A stretch of DNA of 64,000 nucleotides from Enoplolaimus lenunculus (Eukaryota; Nematoda; Enoplea; Enoplida; Thoracostomopsidae), in contig JASANG010001882.1 in assembly GCA_030248215.1 (NCBI GenBank), positions 41,883 through 105,882 of the forward strand, in the 5' to 3' direction. The notes beneath the pieces are model-generated. The model did no database searches, was not told where the DNA came from, and saw nothing but the letters and a program-made list of their open reading frames with translations. This document shows, in pieces, positions 29,501-43,900 of this stretch. The position numbers were made by a program, and so were the translations under genes. Position 1 is the first letter of the stretch, and each line of letters opens with the position of its first letter.

Positions 29501-32500
29501 CTCGATCATTGGCAACATGGTGCCTTGAAATTGTTTTATCGCATCATTTTACGCTTTTTATGGATTTGTTTTTAGTGCTTTTTGTTTTGAAAATTGTGTG
29601 CCGTACAGGTGTGTATCGGTGCATATATATATGTATATACGTATTGTATTGTTTTTTTGGACACTTTGGCAGCTAAATTGGTCACTATTCTGGAATTATA
29701 TATTAGTGAGAACGGCTTAATTTATTAATGTAGTGTGACCAGTTTTTTGCTTTTGTTAAGGTGTAAACGCAAAGAATCTACGATAATTCGTCGCCCGAGA
29801 ACCTGTCACCCAACAGTGTCTTCGGAGCCAGATATTAAAGACAGTTACTTGTAATAAGCAATTTTATGATATTCGGCACCAGAACCCTAAATATCCGGTG
29901 TCCGGCAGGTTTATACCGGATACCGGAACCGGATATTCGGCACCAGAACCCTTAATATCCGGTGTCCTGTACGTTTATACCGGATACCGGAACCGGATAC
30001 GGATATCAGCTTTTGCCGGATAATAGTCCGGAACCGGATATCCGGACGCACCCTGAATGTATGTATATATACATACGTATATGTACAAATATATTACATT
30101 GTTTACTGTCAGGTTTGTGCAGAAGCATTTTTTAAAGTTAAGGCTGCAGCGAATTTGTCTTTTTTTGGTTCTCAGTATAAAGTTTTAACCATAGATACGC
30201 ATGCTATAGTTTGTTGTTGTATTTTTTAAAATTTTATTATCAAAGACTTCAATCTGGAATCTATTAATTTTTGGGACCCAAAACGTTTGATTTGCCGGGG
30301 CCCTTGCGGTGGTTGACGGCTAATGCCTATGGGTGAGTGTATGTGTGTGCTGGCGTTTAAAGAGACTGTAGTGTTGATACGGCATGCGTTTGCAATTGAT
30401 AACAGCAAGTTTAAAATTGACGAATGTGGAATGGATGGTTGGCGACGTGGGAGAGTCAGGTCTGACGCCTAAGGGAGGCAAGGGGCTCAGGTTGTTGTGG
30501 CAAATCTAAGTATCCCCTGAAAAAGTTATCGACTCGTTTATGAATCATACGAACTTTCTTCACATGCCCTCTGTTCTTAAATTTTTTTCGGTGTCTCTAA
30601 CCAAGTTTGCCCGGCTATCGTATATACGTATAGTACGCCTCGGAAGGTTTTATGACGAATGGGATAGCGAGGTTGTTGGACAAACGCTGTTTATGAGTGT
30701 TCGTGGATAGGCTGGTGGTAGGTTTCGGAAAAATGAAGATACGAGGATTAGACATATTCTTGGTGGCTCTAAATCTGGCGAATTTGGAAAGCCGGATATG
30801 ATTGAAGTGCGAAATATATTTTTGACATTTTTAATAATTAGGATGATGTATTGGGAGGTTTTGTTGATTTTTGTACAGTCCTAAACTAATAAATACATTT
30901 TTTTAAGTGTTCGCAATTTTGACTTGCTAGCAGACACATGACAAATCCGGCATCATCAAAATTCGACGTCCGACAACTTGTAATCCGAGAAATTTGATCG
31001 GCTCAACAAGGTGTTGGCCTTCAGTATGCGTAGACTTAGGCTTAGGATTATGCTTAGACTTATTCTGAGGTTTTAGGTCGGTCGCTGATGGGCGACAAGT
31101 TGTCGGGTGGCGAAATGTCGGAGATTTGTCAGTTTCTGCGTAAACAGATGCCATGCTTCCAGTTACGTTTTGTGGCTGTGGTTTCAGAGTTTAATTGATA
31201 TCAGGATGTTCAACTAAACTAAACTATCGATTATTGTATTGAAATCTTTCATTACAATAATTTCAATGCTAACTTGAGCAAGGAGTTTCAAGTTGGAATT
31301 TCCGATTCAAAATTTGCCGTTTTGACAATATTGTAAACCTGAACAACTGAACACTTATAAGCGAGAGATGCGTTCGGTGCTGGGTCCGACCCAGGGACAA
31401 TTTTAATACGTGTATAGGCCAAATACAACGTCGTTGTTGTGGGTCGAGTTAAAGCTTTACTGTTATCGTGTTCAATTAATCATTTCTGACGTGTTACTTA
31501 AGGGTTATTTCTGAATATGGTGTGTTGGTCCAATACGTATGTATATTATATACGTATATACATATATACATATATATATTTATATATTTATATATATAGG
31601 TATGTATATATGTAAATAAATATAGATTTATCAATTGAACGTTTATGTTTCTTGTTCGTTGTTTATTGTTCACCAGATTTGTTGCAGTTTTGTACTGATC
31701 GGGTCGCTTGAAGGAGGTAACGTTCGTCGATAGTGTCGGATTATGTTGTTTCTGGTTGGAAACCGATGTCTGCGTGCTGTTTGGATTCGGGTTGGCTGAT
31801 TCTATATATTAAGGAGCGTACTAGAATGGGACACGGTTTGAACAGTATCGGAAGCCTGATACTAAAGTCGAGTACCGTATATAAAATATATTCGGAAGCG
31901 TTTTTGGATTCCGGTTGGCTGATTCAATATATTAAGGAGCGTACTAGAATGGGACACGGTTTGAACAGTATCGGAAGCCTGATACTAAAGTCGAGTACCG
32001 TATATAAAATATATTCGGAAGCGTTTTTTGGATTCCGGTTGGCTGATTCAATATATTAAGGAGCGTACTAGAATGGGACACGGTTTGAACAGTATCGGAA
32101 GCCTGATACAAAAGTCGAGTACCGTATATAAAATATATTCTGAAGCGTTTGAAAAGAAATATATATGTGCTAATATTAAATATGCATGTAGGACATGGAG
32201 TAGCCTGATGTTCGGTTCCGGTTTAATATCCGGCGAAAACGCTTATCCGGCATAAACCTGCCGGATATGGGAAATTTAGTTTTGTGGTGCCAAATGTCAA
32301 TCGAATGCCATAAAACAGCTTTAAAAGTGGAAGTGAATACGCTGAAATTTATTTTAATACAGCAAATATGCGTTTTTTGGCGAATCAATCACCGCAGTGT
32401 GTCGAGGGCTATAAAATATATAAGCCACTTTTCATTTAATTCCTCCTAGGGGGTGTATATTCTGTTCAAAAATTTACTATCCGGCTCTGGTATTGAGTTA

Positions 32501-32956
32501 ACTCAAATCAATATCCGACCCCTTCCTGAAAACGGCTAGATATTCGGTTACGAAAAATTATCGGATACCCACAATTCGCCAATAGATTTTTCATTTGTTT
32601 GCCGTCGGAGCCAATTATTAAGCATATGTTGTGGAATAGCAATTGATACTCAGTAATATTCAATAATATAATAATTGGTTGTTGTAGTGCCGTATGTTTG
32701 GGTATCGGAGCTGGATGTCGATTTTTTGCCTGAGCCGGATATCCGGTTGTCTCGTGATCCGTTTAGTTTGGACAGTTGTTTCAAGTCAGATATTATAACG
32801 AGTTCAGTTGAGCAAGGGTTTTCAAATAAGACAATTTGAGCAGTTGAATGATGATGATGAGAGAAAACATTGCGAAATTTGTCAATTTTTAGAAAACAAT
32901 TTGTGGTGTGGTGGTTGCGTGTGGAGCACTGTGTAGTGTATACATAATATATATGT
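26594..32956. repeat. Long AT-rich stretch, possible giant intron
   Basis: No gene is supported. A partial family I motif lies at about 29771-29845, a family E (CCGGATATTCGGCACC) tandem pair at about 29868-30053, and a family I element with TTAGGC-type core at about 30950-31135. A TATA-rich microsatellite is at about 31535-31625. Fragments of CCGGATAT repeats lie at 32210-32275 and 32475-32570. The open frames at 29336-29676 overlap in several frames and look like low-complexity sequence. Confidence 0.45.
31781..32150. repeat. Three tandem copies of a ~123-bp unit
   Basis: Units start at 31781, 31904 and 32028 (TTGGATTC(G/C)GGTTGGCTG), nearly identical, and each carries GGAGCGTACTAGAATGGGAC. 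The first step is 123 bases and the second 124, so an open frame running through units 1 and 2 is not kept in unit 3. Confidence 0.95.
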
Positions 32957-33217
32957 CAGGATGGCAACAAAGGTTCGGATTCAAATTCGGATTCGGCAAA
33001 AAATTTGTAGTTCGGATTCCGATATTCGGTGGTAAAAAAAGCCGAATCCAAAAAGCCAAATTCAACAGTGTTCGGCAAAACGTTTTTCAGTTTGAAACAC
33101 TAAAACGTTTAAATAACTTGTTATATTAATTAAAAAAATTTGGTTTCAGGTCACAAATCTGAAAAACTCAGGTTCAGCAAATTAAAATGCCGGAGCCGGA
33201 TATCCGGTTGCACCCTG
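32957..33217. mobile_element. Family E hAT-like short element
   Basis: CAGGATGGCAAC at the left and GGATATCCGGTTGCACCCTG at the right. Flanking ATATATGT/ATATATTA are only partly alike. Interior is AT-rich with several TTCGGATTC motifs. Confidence 0.6.
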
Positions 33218-33927
33218 ATATATTATTATTTCAGTTGAAAATAAAACTTTCGGAATGTATCAACTTTTGACGAAATTTTTATTTGGTACTTGTTAGTCGT
33301 GGGGGGTGCTTGTTCGCCGCCGGGCCAGTCCTGTTTCTGTGATGCGATTATCTGTTTTTGATGTTTTACCGCCGTCGTGAGTCACACTTGAGTCGGCGGA
33401 TTTTTGAGCGATGGTTTATGGTTCAGTGAGAGAGTGTTTCGTCTTTATTCGTACGCATATTTGTGTATTTACGTATATCTTGAAAACAGCAGGGGAAGTT
33501 TTCATATGTGAATGATTGATAGGCTTGTATATATGTTTATTTGAGGTAAAAATTTCAGTTTCACTAAGATGTCAATTTATTACAGAGACCGCGTCGTTAG
33601 TTTGTGAGAGTTAGTTTGGAGACAATTAGGAATTATGTATAAATTACGACTGGCTGACCACTGACTGAACGGTTTGTGCGTACGTAGTTCGCTGGTATCA
33701 CTGCTTTGATCTTATATGAGATGCGGAGTCATGTTAATTTTAACGGATGAACAATAGAGAGCTTGTTGAATTTAACGCAAAATTTTCAATTTCAATTTAC
33801 CATGCTGCTGTATGCGGCACGTAAGGTCCGCACGTTAACGCTAGCGATTTGTAAGTTTGAGGGTCTATGCGTTATTTTGTTAGTTACAACTTTTTGTTGT
33901 TTGATTGGTTGTTTGGGTTCTGAATAG

Positions 33928-34021
33928 CAGGGTGGCAACCGGGCACCAAAAACGGACGGAGCCGGAGCCGCAGCCGGATAATGTAATATCCGGCCGGAGC
34001 CGGATATCCGGTTACACCCTG
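33928..34021. mobile_element. 94-bp hAT-like MITE
   Basis: CAGGGTGGCAACCGG to GGTTACACCCTG, with a perfect 8-bp duplication CTGAATAG at 33920-33927 and 34022-34029. The interior is CCGGAGCCGGATAT-rich; it is the shortest well-bounded member here. Confidence 0.9.
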
Positions 34022-34192
34022 CTGAATAGTAACGGGTAATAAGGATGATCCAGTTGCGTACAGAACTAAATTGTTGTTCAGTAGTACGTCAACATCACAT
34101 ATATGCCGCTAAGCGAACAACGATACAGGTAGACCTCTAGCAGGAGCGGTATAGATAATTTTTACGTTGTGTAGTCTATCTAACATAGATAC

Positions 34193-34533
34193 CAGGGTGC
34201 AACCAGATGTGAAAAATACCGGAGCCGGATCCGGAGGTCAACGAAACTTGTCGGAGCCGGAGGTGAGGCGAAATTAGGTAGTCAAAATAATGATTAATTC
34301 GTAAAATTTAGCCAATATCTGTAATATGTTGTTAAGTTGTTTGGTTTTACGCTAATTTTCTACGAATGTCAGAAATTCTTTCCTAAAAATTGTGACAAAA
34401 GTAAAACGAAACGCACTAAAGAGATAAATTTTGCAAAATTATGCTACTGAAATTGCCGGAACCTTCGGCAAAGAGCCGGAGCCGGAGGCCAATTTTCTGC
34501 CGGAGCCGATGTCAGACCTCGTGTTGTAACCTG
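34193..34533. mobile_element. Family D hAT-like MITE
   Basis: CAGGGTGCAACCAGATGTG to GTGTTGTAACCTG, flanked by ATAGATAC (34185-34192) and TTAGATAC (34536-34543), allowing two extra bases at the right end. The interior matches the copy at 18684-19048. Confidence 0.8.
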
Positions 34534-34908
34534 AATTAGATACTGAACGTAGCTACGGTAGTCTGAAATGAATGTGTGTAGCGCATTTTACCAGCTTCTT
34601 ATGTGGTTGTGGCTCTATTGAACTAATGAGTTGTGAGCGTTGTAACTTGAGTGCATTTTTTGTATTTAATTTAGTTTAATTCTGGCCGATTTAAAAAAAA
34701 TCAGTGTCTAAAACAGTTTATTTGTTTGAAAATCTATCATTAATTGACGATAGTTGCTACATACTGTTCAAACTATAACTGTAGACAAGTCGAAAAATTA
34801 TCTAGGTAGGGCCGTACGTAGTTTCTCATCTTGATTAGTTTGCACCTTTATTTTATGAATATTTTTTTGTAGTATTTGTATTTATTATGTTTATTTGTAT
34901 TGTTTTAG

Positions 34909-37900
34909 GATGAAGCGGACATGAAGCTAATATTAGACTTTGATGAAACTTCGACGACTATATTGAACCGTGGACAGCCGCGCGGATTAATACGTCCGAG
35001 TGTCAACTTTGTACAATTGCCAAGTTTAAATTCAACTAACAACAACAACATCAACAAAAACAGCAGCAGCAACAACAAGAACAACAATAATAACAACAAC
35101 AACAACAGTAACAACAACATCAATACTAATAATAATAATAATAATAATATTTACAGTCAACAGCGCTTCTTACTAAATTCAAACCGTCGCCAGCCGTTTT
35201 TTGCGCAACCATCAAAGCGAGGATTTGGACAGTTTGGCGGATGCGGTGATATAATGACAGCGGCACCTTTTGATGGCAGCGGTGGCGGTGTCGATTCAAC
35301 TCGTTGGGCAGCGACCGATTACGATGCGAACGTCGTCGCTCAGTTGGATTTTGGTTACGAAGACGACGAATTTGACGCCTCCGCGGCTGATTATAATGAC
35401 GATGATGGTTGCAATGGTTCGGACGCGGCTGTGACCGCCAACGCCGTCGATGACGACAATGATGACGTCATTGTTAGTTGTGGCAGTCGACGAGATGACA
35501 GTGACAGTGGCGGCTGTACAACTGCAGCGACAGCTGTCTTCCAAGCACTCGATCCGGGTTTTGAAATTGATGCCGCGCAAGGTATGATGTGTGAGCGGTA
35601 TAGTCGCCGTTGTGATCATATCATTAGTGGCGGTCGACAGAAGAATGGAGGGTTGCCACAGCGGCACGATCGTATAGTTGACCCTCGAGGCCGGGTTGCT
35701 AAGGAGCCCGGAATGGGCGTGGTTCCGCCACCGCCGTCGTTCCATACTTCTTTGTCGCATGGCGCACTTGCGAAATTTTTTGGTGGGTCAGAAGAGCATG
35801 GCCGACTTAGACCTTCGTCATTTTCGAGGACTAAACATTGGAATCATGCCCTGGGGAGATGCCATAATATGTTGTATTCGGGGGGAACCCGGCTAACCTA
35901 TGCGCCACTGATGGGGATCGGCGACTTGCAGTCCTCTGGTGGTAATGGTAATCTTAACAGCTGCTTCCTAGCAGGAGGTACAGCCAGACAGACAGCGCTG
36001 GACAGTGGTGTTGGTGGGCGTTTCTTTACAAGATCTCATGTCGCAGCGAACATCGACGACCATTTAATGAATGGGGGATGGCAAAGTCTAGCAGTAGGGG
36101 ATACGGGGGGAAACGGGGATTATGATAGCAACAACGATGGTGGCGAATATTGTTGGTGGTCGTCTCGGCTTGATGCTATAGGGGATTCGTCAATTTTGGC
36201 ATACGTTGACGGTATGATATCGTTGCTAGGCGAGCGTATACCGGAAACAGACAGCTGTCGAGAAGCGAAACGTTTGCGTGGGTCAGGCGACTTGTCCTCT
36301 GCGACAGGGGTGGTGGCAGGAAAGACGAATTCGAACGATGAGTTGAATTCGATGGACGTCAATGGTTGTGGGCTACCGTATGAATCGAGGATCGGTAGAA
36401 GAAAGTCTTCAACGGAGACGGATGGAGAGATGGCAGACCAGAGTGCAACGGCGAACGGGTCGGGCTTATCGCAAGGTCAAGGCGATGTTAAGCCTGGAAG
36501 AACTGCCGGTTCCGGTGGCATGGGGACGCCTCATTTGACCCGAAGCAGAAAGTTACCAACGTTGGCGAATATTGTATCGACAGACAGTCTGAATTATTCA
36601 GTGCTTCGCGAGGCGTGCTCTGTTCAAGCAAACAAACACTATATGTTGACGATGTTTGATGCTGATTATGACGACGATAATGATAGTAATGATGTTTTTG
36701 ATGCTTATAGGTATGATTTAGAAAGCGGCAATCTAGGGTGTGACACCTTGAACTTGGCGGAACTCAATGAGAAAGCATCTGGGTTGCATACGTCGGTTAT
36801 AGTCCGCGATTATGAGCTGGGACCGATCGGTCGAGCGGCAGAGCTTTCGTTTCATTATAACCAGCCAGAGCCGTGGCCTAACCGATACTTGGATGGTGCG
36901 AATGCTAGACAGGAGGCTCTAAGTAGGGGTAAGCTGGGTAGTCTGAGCAGTAGCGGAACGCAGAGTAGCACCAGTTGCGCTTTGAAAGCTAGTCAAGGCA
37001 AAGAATTGTTAGATGTTAGGCCGCTAATGACACGAAGTTGTTGTCAGCTGAGAGACATTTACGGTAAAAATGAAGTCAATAGGTTTTCGGTGAGCCCGCA
37101 CCCGTCATGCAAGATGGCGGAGCAGGCGAAAAACGGAGTGTCAAACGCGAGGAATAAGTATTCGCGGAATTTGGATCAGTGCGGCCAAGATGAGACCGGC
37201 GGTGATCGGATTGGGTTGCCAATAGACAACGAAATGCAGGATTTGGCGAATGCTGCAAGTTCCCCCGTGTTAGCTACAAGGGAATTTGGCAGTTGCGAGC
37301 GAGACGATCTTTCGATGAACCTTAATAGCGGAGTGAAAGCAGACAGTCTGAAGAAGAAGAAGAAGAAGGCTGCACACGGTGAAATCGGTGTTGCCAGGTC
37401 ACCACATGAAGGATTACAGGACCCTATTGGTTTGACGGACGACAAGGTTATGGCGGTGGCATGTTCAAGCTCAGAAACACAACAATCGTCCGGGTATTTA
37501 ACGAGCGATGGTGGATTATCGAAACCGAATTCTGAAACGCTTGGACCTTTAAGCAAACTTGGCGCCGGTGCAAAACATGACGGCGTTGCCGACCTTGGTC
37601 AACGTGAATTTTTGAAACTTGACCCGAAACAAGTTTCTCCCGGTTTACCTTGCAGCTCGGCAAATCCTGTGTCTGGTGCTGCGGCTACGGTATCGCTGAG
37701 ACCTGGTGAATTAAGTAATTGTGAGCCTAGTTATGATGGACAGCCACAGGACTGGGAGTATACTGAGTATTACGTCAACGGAAAATATATTGATATGAAT
37801 CATAATGAAATTGGATATGTGGTTGAAGATCGATATGCAGCCTCTGTTTCTAGTCCAGGACCGGCAACCAAGAAAGCTCCTGCCATGATGCAGTTACTGG

Positions 37901-40900
37901 ACAGCAGTTCTGAGGTAGGTAATGGTAAAGCACTAAGACAAACTGGAACTTTTGGGTGTGATTTGGCTGGTTCTGAGCCAAGGGGAATACGAATACCGCA
38001 ACAGCTTACAGATGTACAACAAATTGAACAGCATGGCTGTTCTAGTGGATTAGCTACGTCACCAAAGAGCTGCAAGTCTTGTGACGCAGCCGAAGTGAGC
38101 GAAGAGAACCTCAAGCGGAGTGTAATCGGATCTGGTGAAGTCGAACGAAAATCTTTAACGGACACGAAGATTACGTGCGTTCATGAACAGACCGCTTTGG
38201 GCAGCGGTAGCGGTCACGGTGTTACTGTCGTCGTGAATAAACATCAATCAGTTCAGACAAGCATTTCGGGCGAAGAAGCTACCAATAGTTACGGAGACAA
38301 GCAACGGGCGATATCGCCGGTTGAGTTTGAGCAATGCAGGTCGGACCCTGTGTCGTTTGCTCCGCCACAGGCGATGCCTTCGACAAGTTTTAGTCCTGGT
38401 CCTTGGGCGGCGGCAAGGTCTCGACAAGACGGACCGACAATAGCAGTTGGGCGGTGCCTGCGAAGCACGGACTGTTATCCGCAAGCGCAGCGGAGCAGCT
38501 ATAGCCAGATGCCGTTCGGTCGAGTTCAAACCGGACTCGGATATGAACGCGGCGAGCAACGACCAGCAAAAACAGTATCACTCGATAATTATGTCGGTTG
38601 TGGAGGAGTTAGAAATCCACGATATCATCAGCAAATGCGCCAGCAAGAGCCATTACCGGATCTTGGGTTTGCACGACTTCCGTTTCGCGTTCCTAAGTTG
38701 TTTCCAACAATGCCAGCATTTCCTGCTGGGCTTCTTAGCGGTGCCGGCGACGGCGCAGCCGGTCTGAGCCAGACAGCAAACCCTCAACGACGGCCCTGCT
38801 CTGCTGCCGCGGACGCTTGCTACTCGTCTGATCGTCGTGATAGCTTACGAAGTCAATGGTTGACGCAAGGATACTCCGCAACTCGTATGAGAGTATCGGC
38901 GCCACCTCCGAAAACTGCAGCTGGTCTTTACGACGCGTCTTATGTCTTGCCCTCGCCGCCTATTTCACGGTTACCGCCAGACGTTTCCGGGGCGCTGATC
39001 GCACACCGCGACTCTGAGTTGAGGCGTCGTGAAAACGTAGCGGTACGCTCTGGTCAACACAAACAGCGAACGTCGAGCGCTGCGTTTTCAGAGTCACAAC
39101 TGTTCGCGGCGGCTACAGCAGCTGGTGATTTTGGCGCCAATAGTAGTGCGGCGTGCTCAGTCGCCGCCGCTGCTGCGGCGATGGTGACCGACCTGCCGGT
39201 GGTAGGCTGTTCTCGCGGTCGCGATTCAGCTCTCGGTACGAGTGGCAGCGATCGATCGTCAGAGTTGTACGATTGTCGCGGTAAACAGTCTCGCTCTGCT
39301 CGGCTATCATCGTGTTTTGGTTGCACCCCAGCTAACTACGGTCTCGCCGCTGTTGCCACCGCGACAACGACTCGCAGCCTGGACAGCGGCGTGAGACAAC
39401 CTGCAGCGACCCTGGCTGATGTCGCCGTCGCCCAAGGTGGCGACAACGGCACAGGCCCGAACCATATCGTAGACTGGGATTCCTTGTCGTTGTTGTTGCC
39501 GCCACATGTCGTTCGCGCTTGTTCGTTTTTTCGAGCGAATGCCAATTTACTTGCGGCTACGACAACAGCAACATCTGCAGCTACAACTACGGAAGCCGTG
39601 ATTTGTACAACAACCTACGGAGCAAGCGATATTACGACAACGACGACCCTGGTCACATCGACTACTACTGCGTCTTGCGATGTCGCAGTAGCAACTGCAG
39701 CGACGCTAGCAGTGCGTAGCCGTTCTGCTGAAGACCATAACCAACGCTATCATCATTGTTTGGCAAACGGGTGCGTTTCCGTTAGAGGGGTATCGCCGAT
39801 TCCAACTGCTAAGGACGTCGTCATATTTAACGGCGTCGGTGGACGGCATCGACCGTCAACGGCAACTACAATCGAACCGATCGCCGAAGAAAGTGCGTCG
39901 TCATCGCCACAGTGTCATCAGCCGTCGGCGACTTCGACACCAAGACGACACCGAGGTGACGGCGACACTTTCGACGACGAAACAGCAGACGACGACGTCG
40001 TGGTCGTTGAGTGTGTCTCCGGTAACTGTTGTCATCATCGCCGCTGCCTTCGGGACTCAACGACGGTCGACAGCAAAAGATCGACGGCCGCAACTGATGG
40101 CACGCGTGGCTTCAGCGACTGCTGTCATGGTCGTCACTGTCGTGATGGATTCTCGTCTGACAGACCAGAATCGACGGCTGAATCACGCGCTTCGGTGACA
40201 TGCCATGGTATCCGGACGACGACACTGGACGATTCAGTCGAAACATGGGATCCAGAAGCTGTCATTGACGTTAATAACTGTGGTGATCAAATATGTCATG
40301 TACAGCATCGGTGTTGCTGTGCGTGCTCGATTCGTCAACTACAGCTACGGCAACAACGCGAGATGCTACAGCCAGCTGGTAGGCTGACTGCAACGTCACG
40401 GTGTTGTTGCAACACTCGTGGGGATTGCTTAGACAACCGCCACAATGATTGTGCTTGGGATTGTGCAACCGCCGGTGACGATTCCCTCAAGAGTCATAAA
40501 CGACCTAGTCATTGTCACCGTGTCTACCAGCGGACACCAGATGCTACGTCTCAGGGTGGTACGCGTATAGACGAGACAAAAATTCGATGTGCGCTACCTC
40601 GTACTGTGTCATATCATCCACTGGTTAACGCGGCGTCGCCTTTGAACCGCTGTAGAGAGACAGGGTCAGCTCTAAGTACTGAATATCGAGATACAAATCA
40701 GCACGATGGAACTAGAATTTTGTACCGTGAAGGTGACGAACAGACGTATGTTGGTAAGTTAAAAGACAGGGTGGCATTGGGGATTATCTGTGGCTATAAG
40801 ACAGCCATGTACTCTGAAATTCTTAATAGAGGGGGCAAGAGCAAATTTCCCGCAGCATAAAATTTTTTAATGCAATGAAAATATTTCGAGGGGGGGGCAG

Positions 40901-43900
40901 ATGTGCGTAGGAGGTTCGCGTCCTTGATTGTGTTTGTAAGTTAAAATAATTTTAGCATCGAGCATCGTTCTAAGGATCGTTTAAAGGCGATAGAGTGATA
41001 GGTTTTCAAGCGCGTTACTTATATATGTCATAGGCTTCCTTGCGTGTGAAATTTAGTAATGATAGATCTCAAACGGTCAGCGTAAATTAGTAAGAGGTTT
41101 TATTTTTCATGGGTAACACTTAGGAGTAGTTTAGTCTTGGGCTTAGGCAAATTTTGAAACTATAGCTATGTGAATTATTTTTATTTTTAGACGCAAGGAA
41201 ACCACGTAACGTGCCCGATTTGACGGAAGAAAATTCGGGATATGATTTTGGTGTTAACAACGATTGCTTTACGTCAGCAACATCGTTATTGTCAAGCAAC
41301 GCGGATGATGATGATGATGATGATGACGTCATCGATGACTCAACATATGATAGCGAGTCACGTGACCGTCATGTAATCACTCGTCATCGTGGTGGTATCG
41401 CAAGCGCACACTGTTTGCATGGTAGCGGCAGTGGCGGCGGTATTGTATACTACGGCGATGAATGTGGAAGTGACATGGAAGTGGTTCAGATGGGCGGAGG
41501 CGTGTCTGAGGTTTTGAAAAGAGGGGCACCCATCTTGGCGAATCAAAAGGAAACAGGAAGGGCAGTGAGTAAGTCGAGGACGGCCGCAGGAGCGTTGACG
41601 ACAGTCTCCGAAGATTTGGATCTGAATGGAAAAGAGCAAAGTATGGGACAGCAGGATCCTGAGGGTCAACTGGTTGATGATACGACAATGTTTGACAAAG
41701 GCCTAGAATGTAAAACAATTAGCTCGTTAGCGATGCGCAAAATTCCCAAATCACTATCAAGTTGTGCGGCGACTATGCACGTAGCGTCGAGCAGCAATGT
41801 TCGTACGTCAAAATTCTGCGGTTCACTTATCGCAAAAACTAGACCGACATCGTTTAGTGGCCCATTGTTGCCGTCGAGTATGACAGGTGGTAAGTTGGTT
41901 CGCTCTGCTGTCGAAGTTAAATTTGATTTTCACGCTTAGATGATTTTTTAACAGAACTGTTTAGATTAGAGAAACGGCACGCATATATTTGAAAAAACTG
42001 AACAGTATATTATTAACGTGCAGCGTGGTTTTGAATAGGTGTAAAATTTTGTATGGACTTGCTTATGAAAATTGTCCAAAAATTTTGGCGTTAGGTACAT
42101 ATAGATTGACATTGGGCCCACGAAAGTTTATGCACCTCACGCTGCATGTTTATGATGACTGGTACAGATCAAACGTAGTGCAGAAGGTTTGTTCACGAAC
42201 TGGTCACTCAATATCCGGAGGGCTGCATGGGGCCGATGGTTTCTTGCAATAAGTTTGACATGTTTTTATGTTAATAGCTAAATGCTAGCTGGGCATTTAG
42301 ATTTGGAGACAAAACCATATGCACTTAAGAAATTGACATGGACCTCAACAAACCAGAATCCTGGGGACTCCTATGATTTTCTTTCGGTTAAACTTCCATT
42401 TTCAGCTGTTTCACCTCGTTTAACTCGGCGTTGGAGCTTTGATCCGTCAATATTACGCGTTCGCCCATGCGCTACTTGTTACTGCATTCGCTCACCAACA
42501 TTCGATCTCAATTGCTACACTCATCAGCTGAGTTCGACAAATTATCCCCAAACTTCGGTTGAAGACTCGACTCGGCAATTGAAATCTCAACTCAAATTGA
42601 CACGGACTGAACTCGAACACAGGATTCAGTGTGACTGTCAAACCAGTGACCGCATAGATGAAATTGAACGCCGCAGGCGATGTTTTCGACGCTATTGGAA
42701 CGATGCGGCTAGGCGAACTGTTCGGATTGCGGGACGTTCGGAGGAAACTGGAGAAGCCACAGAGGGTGGACGACTGGAGTCAGGTAGAAGTAAGCACAAG
42801 TTCATTATTAAGGCTGGAAGGATAAGCTAACTGGAGATTGACACACGAACTAAATTTGTTATTGCATGGGTACTGATTTAATGGCTTAAAAATTTTAAAA
42901 TCCGCTTCGCACCAGGGCAAATCAGGTACACAAATTGAGCCAAATTTCGACATAACTGGTAATAGGTACTACGCAATTTGGAAAATGTTGGCATACGTAA
43001 CTCTGGATATTGCAATGCGTAATTCCTACATTTGTCTACGGAATGTTTGTAATGCGGTTGGGAGGGGGTTGAAATATTTGACCTTTTTTCGATTTAAATG
43101 TAGAGTTGTGGCAAGATTATTGTTAGACATAACTAGTTTAATTTTTTTCGATTTGTTGTCAAAGTAAAATTTTCTGTATTTTCGCCAGCCAGTTATACGC
43201 ATGCGCATGCCCGCTAAATAATTTTGCTGGTGAACATTAATGATTGCGAAACGTGCCAGTGTTACAACCAGGATTTCGAAAGGTAAGGGTTACGTTCTAT
43301 AAAATTTTCCAATGTGGAGTTTCCTGTCTTAATAACTAAAAAAGTTCCTTGAAACCGTCTGACAAAGATTACAATTCAGGACTTCTGGCTGGCTGCAGCC
43401 TGTGCGCCTGCATAATCACGCCGCACTGTTGTTTAGCTTTAATTATTTTTAGAGCTTGTTTCTCGCGTAGTTCAAGAATGCGACATGTTGAGTCGTACAT
43501 GCGCATCAAGTCAAGGGTTTAAGTCTACGGCAACGAAAAAATCGAATCATATTTATTTTGGAAATGATTATATAGACAGTGCCGCGAAGCGCCTGGCGGG
43601 GCCATTGCGTATGGTTATTCTTGACGGGATCAGACCGTTTTACACTGAGTGGGATGTGATCCACGCTTCGGTTGCTAATCCAGGTAAGTCATCATAAGGG
43701 TGGCGTTATACCTTTTAAAACTTTTAGTGACACATTGCACATTACGTAGCTGGTCGTCACCGTGTGGTATCGTACATGGGCCGGATCTGCGTAGCAAGCA
43801 TAGCAGATATTCTCGACTGGCTATAGCAAATATAAGCAGTTTGTGGTGGGGTCCGGAACTTTTGAAGCGATGCCTGAATGGTGATCTCACCGTACTACTG

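Noticed and set aside
31733-32255. Repeat protein encoded by the three 123-bp units
   Set aside because: The second step is 124 bases, so the frame is lost between units 2 and 3, and no splice or start context supports coding.
34905-35123. Minus-strand poly-leucine protein
   Set aside because: It is the reverse of the AAC/AAT asparagine run in the RUSC-like exon.
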